A stretch of DNA of 64,000 bases from Capronia americana (Eukaryota > Ascomycota > Eurotiomycetes > Chaetothyriales > Herpotrichiellaceae): NCBI GenBank assembly GCA_016110215.1, contig JADWQD010000004.1:248001-312000 (forward strand). Reading direction: 5' to 3'. The notes beneath the pieces are model-generated. The model was not told the DNA's origin. It saw only the letters and a program-made list of their open reading frames with translations, and did not search any database. Made by a program: the position numbers and the translations under genes. Of this stretch, positions 56,066 through 64,000 are shown piece by piece (within the stretch, counting starts at the first letter, position 1; every line of letters begins with the position of its first letter).

Positions 56066-57706
56066 TCACTCCACGAGCTCCCCTGGTCCTTCGCCGTCAA
56101 TTCGGTCGATACCCTCGTGATGAAGAAATCCCTTCAACACTTCCTGAGTCTGAGTCCAGGACGATAGTCCCAGTTGTTCTCTCATCTTCTCAAACTCAGA
56201 ACCAAACCAGTCATAGTTATCGGGCTTTGTTTTCAGAGTTCTCGCGCCCCGAGCGCCAACGTACAGCGCCCAAAGTTTGCCGTTCCTGCAAAGGAGACAG
56301 TAGTGATTCCCGGCCCATCTCAAGGCCGTGTACAGCTTGTCTAGAATTGACCGCCGAGCTTCAAAAACATCGATGCCGAGGAGAATGAGTTGTCCGCCAG
56401 CTCCTGTTCGTGTGACATACAGGGCAGCTAACGAGAGCCATGCTTCGGCAAGGAGATGAGCTTTGTCTTCCGCCTGTGATGCGTTATCCATACAGTCCAG
56501 CGCATAGGTTATCAGTTGTCCGTGACATATGTGGTGGCAAATGGCGAGCCAGGCTTGCACATAGGGATTCAGGGCTTCGAACGAGCGCTCAAGCCAGTAG
56601 GCATATTCCCTCATATGTCGCCGTCTTTGCACGAAGATGGGCAACAGAACTCCGCTCCGGACACACGGGTCGAGACCTGCCGCCGCATCATCTTCAGAGT
56701 CAACTTGGAACCTCATCAGACCTGTCGCCAGAGGTTCCAGCTTCTGATATTTGTCAGGTACCCACACAAAGTAATCGAAGACAGATCGCACCATCAGCAT
56801 TGTGCAGAGGTGTATGTCGTAGTAAAGGATGTATCTGAAGGCGATCAAATCCAACGTGCCTTTTTCCGCCTGATCTTCGACCATTCGTCGAATCATTCGG
56901 CCGTGAAGAAGCGCTGCATTCAGATTTCGGAATAAGATCTCGGTTCCCCACAGCATGGATATATGCCACTGGTCGGTTTCGGACAGGTCGGTAGTCTGCT
57001 CGAGCCTCCTCCTGAGGATCTCGGTGCTCTGGGTTGTGTATCTGAGAGCTGCCAACCTTACGCGCGTATTGTCCTTGCTCACAATGCTGAGAATTTGCCC
57101 GTTACGACCAAGCCAACCCAGAGCGCTACCTCGGTCATGGAGGGCCTGCACAATACTTTGCCAGTGCATTTGAACGACGGCGGCCTTTGACGTTTCCCAT
57201 TTTGTATGGTAGAATGCAAGGATCATGTAGTCACGGAAGAACGAGACAATCTCATTAACTTCCGGTGTGACTTCTACAGCAAGAGCGTTGAAAGGGTCGG
57301 ATCGTCCGCGCTTCAAAATGGTCGACGGCGAGACTTCCCTTCGGCGGTGAAGTTCTTCGAGCTCAATAGCGTCTATTCGTTGCCGGCGAGCACTCGCTTG
57401 CTTGATGTCCTTCGGTTGGCCTGCAGCATCCTGGATCGTGGTTGTGTTCTCAGCCGCGGGGGTTGAGGAATGCCACCCGACAAGACTTCTCGCGTAGGTG
57501 GCCCCTTGCTGAGCCGATGTCTTCTTATCTCGGTGCTTCTTATCCAATTGCAGTCGTCGCCCATGGCTAATGACGGTGTTGTGCATGAGCGCTGAACTTG
57601 AAGCTTCCTCGTGCGAAACGAAAACTAGGTTCGGGTACTGCAGGTTGCCGGACTGCTTGCCGGATTGTGCTGCTGGCATTTGGTCCGAAGGCCGTTGGTC
57701 TGCCAT
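56066..57706 (-). CDS. Fungal-specific transcription-factor-like protein, no zinc cluster
   Basis: Single exon, 546 aa. The N-terminus has a short hydrophobic strand (NLVFVSHEE) followed by a basic region (SHGRRLQLDKKHRDKK), the usual opening of Zn-cluster-less regulators found in filamentous ascomycetes. The rest is a long helical domain (from about residue 150) with aromatic-rich helices such as FFRDYMILAFYHTKWE and the region around YYDIHLCTMLMVRSVFDYF. DNA binding is assumed from family behaviour and not from a recognised motif. It is divergent from the GH30 gene across 1.2 kb, so it could regulate that gene. Confidence 0.8.
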   Translation of the reverse strand: MADQRPSDQMPAAQSGKQSGNLQYPNLVFVSHEEASSSALMHNTVISHGRRLQLDKKHRDKKTSAQQGATYARSLVGWHSSTPAAENTTTIQDAAGQPKDIKQASARRQRIDAIELEELHRRREVSPSTILKRGRSDPFNALAVEVTPEVNEIVSFFRDYMILAFYHTKWETSKAAVVQMHWQSIVQALHDRGSALGWLGRNGQILSIVSKDNTRVRLAALRYTTQSTEILRRRLEQTTDLSETDQWHISMLWGTEILFRNLNAALLHGRMIRRMVEDQAEKGTLDLIAFRYILYYDIHLCTMLMVRSVFDYFVWVPDKYQKLEPLATGLMRFQVDSEDDAAAGLDPCVRSGVLLPIFVQRRRHMREYAYWLERSFEALNPYVQAWLAICHHICHGQLITYALDCMDNASQAEDKAHLLAEAWLSLAALYVTRTGAGGQLILLGIDVFEARRSILDKLYTALRWAGNHYCLLCRNGKLWALYVGARGARTLKTKPDNYDWFGSEFEKMREQLGLSSWTQTQEVLKGFLHHEGIDRIDGEGPGELVE

Positions 57707-58941
57707 GGCCAGCCAACATGAGTTAGATGTGCACCGGAAGAAGCAGTGTAGTCAATGGATCTGCGTCAGAGCAAGAATAACGCAGTCCCTCAGCGGTCGA
57801 AGTGATGTCGGAGCGAAAGCCCATAGTAAGGTGCATAGCCAAGGCCATAAGGGAAAGTTGAATGGCCTGGTTGGAAAGGTTAGCCAGGTTATTGTCGTCG
57901 CGAGTTTGACCGCAGCGGCTGACTCAATGGAGTATGTTCGCGGAGGCCGAAGAACTGTCAAAGCTGCGACGACATTGTCCAAGGCCAACATGTCACGTGA
58001 TCGACTCGGCGCGCAAGGCTGAGATCGCAAGGCTGCAGCAAGTTGATCAAGTCGGAGCAATTTTGCCCGAGAGACCGAGCGCAGCTCTCCAACCACCGTT
58101 TTGACGGCATCAACGCCATCGATAGCCACGATGCTTCCTCTGACTCAGATTCCGCTGATGAAAAGTTGTAACCTCCTTGTGAAAGCCTTCGGGGACCCTC
58201 AAGCGCCAGCGGTCACTTGGGAGAGAGAGAAGTCTCTCCCACGCTCAAACTCACCGTACAGGCCATTCGGCGCAGCGTCCTAGAAGTCCAGCTGCTTCCA
58301 GCATGATGACAATATCTCAATCCCACTCACAAGAGGTCGAGCTGCGATGCGATGATACAAGCACGGGAAAGGCGAGAGTAGCACTTCTTCCCTAGAAACG
58401 GTCAGTTGAAGGTCCCTCGACTCCGGCTGGCAAAATCTGTCGCAGGATGACCTCTACCGGAAATCTCACCGGCCGACGATTAAGTATCGCCGCGATTTGC
58501 GAGAATACCTCTGTTCATGTCACACTGGAACCGGCAATTGCCGTTCTACCACTAACGCGACCGCGATGCAACTTTGTGCCAGGACGACGACAGTATCGGC
58601 TAAAATGCCCAGTGGAGTAATAGGTTACCAGATGCATAAAATGATGAAACAACGACCTTTGGCCCATGTCGAACTGTCGTCATTCTCTGATTTTGGACAG
58701 ATTCCATGCGTGAAATGATCCACGCGAGGCTCGATGACAGAGACCTTCTCATTCTATTCAATAGCCGGCGTCGGAGAACCGCCGGCGGATAAATGAGCTG
58801 TCCAAACGTCGCCGGTTAAAAGACGATCTGGGGATGCTCGATCCACGCAAAGCAGTACGTGCGGGGGACGAAAGTACATATGTTGTACCTGCATGCAGTA
58901 TGGCTTGGCCCAGATGATCCTCGTCAGCGTCAACCAGCAGA
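57707..58941. promoter_or_regulatory. Divergent upstream region of regulator-like and GH30 genes
   Basis: 1.2 kb between two divergent starts. No domain-bearing frame; 57570-58022 overlaps the regulator gene on the other strand and has no family resemblance. It should hold both promoters. Confidence 0.45.
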
Positions 58942-60485
58942 ATGGAGACCCTCCTCGTTGTCGCCTTGGCGACAGGCGCCTCAGCATGGAGCTATGCAAC
59001 CAACATGACATATTCAGCAGCAATCACGGTCGATGCTTCTCAGAAATACCAGACCATGATCGGTGGTGGCTGCTCCAGTGCATTTGGTATTGCTTGTCAA
59101 CAATTTGGCTCCGTCGGTCTGTCTCCAGCAAACCAGGAAATCGTCACCCAGATCCTGTTCGACGAGAATATTGGAGGCCTGTCCATTGTCCGCAATGACA
59201 TCGGCTCAACTCCTGGTGTCGTCCGAGGCGATGTTGCCTCGATCCTGCCTGTGTGTCCACCAACGCCAGCCGGACCATTCAACTACGTCTGGGATGGCAA
59301 CGATACCTGTCAACTCCAGCTCACCCAGACTGCACTGAAGTATAACCCAAACGCCTATGTGTATGCTGATGCGTGGTCTGCCCCTGGTTGCATGAAGACC
59401 GTTGGCACCGAAGATAACGGCGGCCTTATATGTGGCGTCAGAGGCAGCAGTAACTGCAGCGGTGATTGGCGACAGGCGTATGCCGACTACCTCGTCCAAT
59501 ACATCAAATTCTACGAGCAAGAAGGCATTGAGGTGTCATTGCTAGGTGCTTACAACGAACCGGACTTCAATCCCATCACATATGCCAGCATGGAATCGGA
59601 TGGCTATCAAGCGAAGGACTTCCTCGAGGTCTTGTATCCAACAGCAAAGGCAGCCTTCCCCAACATCAGCATTGCATGTTGCGATGCCACTGGGGCCCGG
59701 CAGGAAAGGAACATCCTGTACGAGCTGGAACAGGCAGGAGGTTCAGATCTCTTTGATGTCGCTGTAAGTTGTCCAAAGCCTTTGACACGTTGAACTAACC
59801 ATTCCAGACTTGGCACAACTACCAGAGCAACCCTGAGCGACCGTTCAACTCCAATGGGAAGCCGAATATGATGACCGAATGGGCTGATGTAGGTTCTGTC
59901 TTCTACTAGCAGACACTCGTTGACCTTGGCAGGGAACTGGCGCCTGGAATGCCTACTGGGACGTGACTGGACAGCTTGCGTAAGAAACACACCAAGTCTT
60001 TCATGGATTAGCCTAACTCTCGCAGTGAGGGATTCCAGTGGGCACTGTACATGCACAACGCCTTTGTCAACTCCGACACATCCGGTTACACGCACTGGTG
60101 GTGCGCCCAAAACACGACTGGTGACAACGCACTGATCAGGCTCAACCATGATAGCTATTTCGTTTCTGCTCGATTGTGGGCTTTCGCATCATACTTCCGC
60201 TTCGCTCGACCAGGTTCCGTCCGGATCGAGGCATCAAGCAACGTCGAGAACGTCTATGTGAGTGCGTACGTCAACACGAACGGAACCGTGGCGATTCCCG
60301 TCATCAACGAGGCTCATTTCCCATACCAAGTCACAATCAACCTGAACGGGATCAGTCCTACAACTGCCACGGCATACCTAACGGACAATGAACACAATGT
60401 CACAATGGTTGGACAAACGCAGATCGGACAGACGTTCCAGGTCACAGTTGAACCGAGAGCGATGAAGACATTTTTCTTGAGCTAG
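58942..60485 (+). CDS. Secreted glycoside hydrolase family 30 enzyme
   Basis: Retaining glycosidase with a (beta/alpha)8 barrel and a beta-sandwich side domain. Four exons, 58942-59763, 59808-59888, 59933-59979 and 60026-60485, with introns of 44-46 nt; product 469 aa. The N-terminus (METLLVVALATGASAWS) is a signal peptide of about 16 residues, so it is extracellular. The acid/base Glu is residue 206 in GAYNEPDF and the nucleophile Glu is residue 298 in MTEWAD. The opening MIGGGCSSAFG is typical of GH30. Paired Cys residues suggest disulfides. The sequence looks closer to fungal GH30 xylanase/galactanase-type enzymes than to lysosomal glucosylceramidase, but the substrate cannot be fixed by eye. 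Confidence 0.9.
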
Positions 60486-61211
60486 CCAGTCACCTGCCAG
60501 TGTTGGCGAACGGAGGCAGGGAGGTCGTCAGCATGACCCTGGCCAGAACGTCCGGGCTACGGCAGCAAAATGATATAGTTGAGGTAAAAGGTCGACAGCG
60601 TGCCCAACAATGAGTAAGACGAACAGAGTACAATGAAATCGTGTGATCTGTCGTACGTGCTCGGCCGTATGCTTGAGGGATGGTAATTGACAGATCTTGC
60701 GAGACCTCTCAGTGATCGAATCTGGTCCAGACTTTTAATCATTGCCCAGGGTCAGCGCCAATATAATCTAGCACAGTACAGCACAGCAGCCGCGCCAAAT
60801 GACGCATGCCCATTGCACGAACCCCAGTCATCTACATATGTAGCTCACCCCAAATACTGTCCGTGCTCGTCTGAGGGAGGGCTCCTCAGCGCCTCCAATC
60901 CCTTTTGGGGAAATGGCCAACACCAGCGCCCGTTCTCCAAATTCCTCTTCTGGGACATATCGACAAACCCCACCACCACAAACGAGGCTGCGCGGAGCAC
61001 GGGGTGGATGGAACGGGATTTCATGGGACCGAGCCCAGGCTTCCGTTGGGCGGACGGGTCGAGAAGAAGGGGGGGAGCGACCCAAGCCTCCTTTCAAATA
61101 TGTTCCCGCATGTGCCATGAACACCTATTAGATATTCATACATATCCGGCTCGACATTGAGATAAATCACACCGACCCGGGACAGTGATAGCGACAGTGA
61201 CTGCTGCCAGC
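60486..61211. other. Intergenic between GH30 and P450 genes
   Basis: 3' flank of the GH30 gene and upstream region of the P450 gene. Short overlapping frames on both strands near 60.8-61.1 kb have no domains. Confidence 0.5.
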
Positions 61212-63020
61212 ATGGCCAACCCGGCGAATTGGATCTCCCTCGTCGCTCAACGTCCCTTGTTGGCCGTCACGCTCCTGGGCATATTGGTCCTCGTGACGGT
61301 GTGGCAAGTGGACCGATATGTCCGATCGCGAAGATACAAGCTCCCGCCCCGGATCCCGGGTGTGCCTTTCTTCGGGAACACGTTCCAGCTCCCGCCGTTG
61401 AAGCAAGGGGTCTGGGCGATGCAGATGGCGAAGCAATACGGCGAAATGTGCGGGAACAATCATTATCCTAAGCAGGCTGCCGCGGCGGCGGCGAGACTTT
61501 CAAATCTGATTTATGCTGATGCTGACGACTATATTGTCTCTATACAGGTTCACATGCAGCATCGGGGGCAAGACGTGGGTGTTTCTGAACTCGTCGCGCA
61601 CGGTCAATGACCTGATGGAGAAGCGGTCGGCCATCTACTCGTCGCGGTCGCACATGCCCATGGCGTCGGGGATCCTGTCGGGCGACAACCGCGTGCTGCT
61701 CATGCCGTACGGGGAGCGCTGGCGCATGATCCGCCGCATCATGCACTTGATCCTCAACAAGCAGAACGGGCCCGTGTTCGCGCCGTTCCAGGACGTCGAG
61801 TCGCGCCACCTGCTGTACGACTTCCTGCATCACCCGGAGTTGTGGTATTCCGCGACCCAGCGGTTCGCCAACTCGGTCATCATGAGCGTCGTCTTCGGCA
61901 AGCGCATGGAGCTGGAGGACCCCAAGATCCGCGAGCTCTTCGAGACCTCCAATGCCATCATCGAGGCGATCCAGCCGTCCGCGAACCTCGTCGACTCGTT
62001 GACCTTCTTGGAGAAACTGCCGAAGCCGTTGCAATGGTGGAGGCCGCGTGGGGAGGCCATGTTCCACAAGACGGTCAGGTAAGAGGAATACGGGCCAAGC
62101 CGAGAATTAACAGTTGACCGCCTTGTAGCCTCTATAAGCGGGAAGTCGACGAGTTGGAGCTCAAGATGAAGAACGGAACAGCCAGAGATTGCTTCGCGAC
62201 CAGGTTTCTGAGGAACCCCGAGACGAAGAGCTATGGTCAGACACAGACGTATTTTGCGCTCGGGTCACTCATGGAAGCTGGCAGTGACACGTCTCGAATG
62301 ACCATCAGTCAGGTCATGGCAGCAGCAGTGCTAGACAAGCGGTGGGTGCAAACGGCTAGAGAAGCACTCGACAAGGTCTGTGGGAAGAATGCGGAGCGGT
62401 TACCCACGTTCGACGACCGGATCGATCTACCCTACATCACTGCGACGGTCAAAGAAGCATTCCGCTGGCGCCCGTTTGCGGAAATCGGAGTTCCGCATTT
62501 GCTCATTCAAGACGACGAGTACGAAGGCTACAAGTTCCCCGCCGGAACATTGTTCACGTGGAATGCAACAGCGATTGCGATGGACCCGAGAGAGTATGAA
62601 GAGCCCGAACGGTTCTGGCCGGAGCGTTTCCTCAACGACGACCTCGACCACGTTCTGAAGGGACACTGGAGCTTCGGACCAGGTGAGCGATGCATCCGCA
62701 GGCCAGGACGATGGAAATGGCTAATTTGAATAGGTCGCCGCGTGTGCTCGGGATACAACGTCGGAGAGACGAATGTGTGGATTGTTGTGGCTCGTCTGCT
62801 GTACTGCTTCGACTTTGAAGGGGTGCCCGTAAGTTTATCGCATGATCCACCATATCTTCACGTTCTGACCTTGGCCCAGGGGAAGCCTTTCGATTCATTC
62901 CAGGTCAACTGGGGAGAGCATCGATTTGCGCCATTTGAGGTCTCGATCAAAGTCCGGAGCCCCCAACATGCGGCATTGATAGAAAGGGAAGGCAGGATCG
63001 CCGTCGACACAAAGTACTGA
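61212..63020 (+). CDS. Cytochrome P450 monooxygenase
   Basis: ER-anchored haem-thiolate monooxygenase. Five exons, 61212-61447, 61548-62078, 62129-62682, 62734-62828 and 62880-63020, with introns of 100, 50, 51 and 51 nt; product 518 aa. An N-terminal anchor helix (LLAVTLLGILVLVTVW) precedes the basic, proline-rich hinge LPPRIPGVPFFGN. The I-helix has EAGSDTSRMT, the K-helix ExxR is in KEAFRWRP, and the haem loop FGPGRRVCSG is assembled across the third intron. The overall style resembles microsomal P450s of the OrdA/phenylacetate-hydroxylase type that act on aromatic or polyketide substrates. ATG 61212 was chosen over the upstream in-frame GTG. An FAD hydroxylase follows 520 bp downstream on the same strand. 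Confidence 0.93.
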
Positions 63021-63540
63021 CCATCGTGCACAAGTTGGAGTACATACTGTGGCCTGGATAGCAAGCAGTATTCTCGGGCCTGATTACCCCACATTCTGCT
63101 TCCGCCGCCCGTGCCATGCTCTCTGCCTGGGCTCGCGTTGCTCTAGGCTGGGCTCCCTCAGCGGAAAGGCGGAGAACAGCCACCCCACCTTGGAAGACTC
63201 GCCGTGGAAGCATCCCAGGCGATATTTGAATTGCCGTAACACGCCTCTGGCGATTGGAGTAGCATCTGTAGTGATCCCGAGGCCCAGATTGACGCTCTGA
63301 CATGTACTTGCCTGCGACTCCAAGCCACTGTACAAGTTTACTCCCATCACCTGAGTTTGTCGTTCTTCAGGGCTTCAGTGGGGCTGTTCGCCGGATCCAC
63401 CGTCACCTAGTCTGGTGGCACCACCATGTAAAAGTATTTGGCCAAGGGTCTCGGTGGGAGCATAAAATATAACCTTCAGACACATTTTATGGTACCGGGT
63501 GTCATCTCCTCATTCCCGATCGCCAATAACTATCGTCAAG
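63021..63540. promoter_or_regulatory. Intergenic between P450 and FAD hydroxylase
   Basis: 3' flank of the P450 gene and promoter of the next gene. A CATAAAATATAA string near 63461 could serve as a TATA element about 80 bp before the ATG. Confidence 0.45.
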
Positions 63541-64000
63541 ATGATCGCAAAGACGGGAAAGCAGACGCCAGTCAACAAAGTGAGTTCAGCGCCTCCTCTA
63601 CCTCCAGCTAGCTACTCACAAGCACATGCAGATCATCATAGTGGGCGCCGGCCCGTCAGGACTGCTTCTCGGCATCCTTCTCGCCAAGCAGGGAATCCAT
63701 GTGCAACTGCTTGAGGCGTCTCATGAGTTGGACAAGAACCCCCGAGCGGCTCACTACGCTCCGTCAGCAGTATACGAGCTGAATCGCGCCGGTGTACTCG
63801 AAGACGTCAAGCGAGATGGCATCCACCCTGACGCTGTTTGCTGGCGGCACCCCGATGGGACTTTCATCGCGGGGATCAAAAGCCGCTTCGACATTGAGTT
63901 CCCGATGGTTTGCCTGCCTCTGGATCGACTGGATGTTCTTCTCTTGAAGCATTTCCTTGCCGTGCCCGGCAATGAGATCTTGTGGAATCACAAAGTCGTC
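63541..64000 (+). CDS. FAD-dependent aromatic hydroxylase, 5' part (cut by window end)
   Basis: Exon 1 63541-63579, intron 63580-63631 (GTGAGT..GCAG), exon 2 from 63632 to beyond the window; 136 residues are visible. The Rossmann dinucleotide motif IIIVGAGPSGLLLG starts at residue 14, and an acidic Glu ending the second strand (LLEAS) binds the ribose. The spacing and the RAAHYAPSAVYEL segment fit the PF01494 group (phenol/pentachlorophenol-type monooxygenases). These use NAD(P)H and O2 to hydroxylate aromatic rings. Together with the P450 just upstream, the same pathway is plausible. The C-terminal half is not in the window, so the subfamily is open. Confidence 0.88.

Overview
This window reads as nuclear DNA of a filamentous ascomycete (Pezizomycotina). 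The coding genes carry 44-104 nt GT..AG introns with CTGAC/CTAAC-like branch sites. The gene families are typical of such fungi: Zn2Cys6 regulators, an Ede1-type EH/UBA protein, a DUF3405 protein, a MARVEL protein, GH30 and a P450. A placement in Eurotiomycetes/Chaetothyriales is possible but is only an impression. I see no rRNA, convincing tRNA, CRISPR or intact transposon.

Left part (0.7-25 kb), ordinary fungal genes: an intradiol ring-cleavage dioxygenase next to a Zn2Cys6 regulator; a small secretory-pathway membrane protein; alpha-tubulin; an Ede1-like endocytic scaffold; a Zn-cluster-less regulator; a MARVEL-domain protein; an MFS transporter divergent from O-acetylhomoserine sulfhydrylase; and a long-chain acyl-CoA synthetase ending in a PTS1-like AKL.

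Middle part (25-49 kb): about 4.9 kb without a convincing intact gene, holding microsatellites, a possible regulator fragment and a pseudogene with an in-frame TAG. It is followed by the most striking feature of the window. Two giant, divergently transcribed genes encode homologues of the bacterial ABC-type toxin complex (Tc). One is a fused TcB-TcC cocoon/RHS protein of 2603 aa with no visible intron. The other is a TcA-like translocation subunit of about 3247 aa with four short introns. They share a 657 bp intergenic region, so the complete A, B and C parts sit in one co-regulatable locus. The TcC end carries a C-terminal variable region with a D...ExK pattern resembling restriction-endonuclease-fold toxins, then a hydrophobic tail.

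Right part (49-64 kb), accessory metabolism: an aldo-keto reductase convergent with a DUF3405 type II membrane protein; a catalase-related haem protein; an AT-rich tandem-repeat island; a regulator-like protein divergent from a secreted GH30 glycosidase; and a P450 followed in the same direction by an FAD aromatic-ring hydroxylase cut by the window edge. This last pair may begin a catabolic or secondary-metabolite cluster.

Exon joins were derived by hand from frame, splice consensus and family continuity. No transcript evidence was available.
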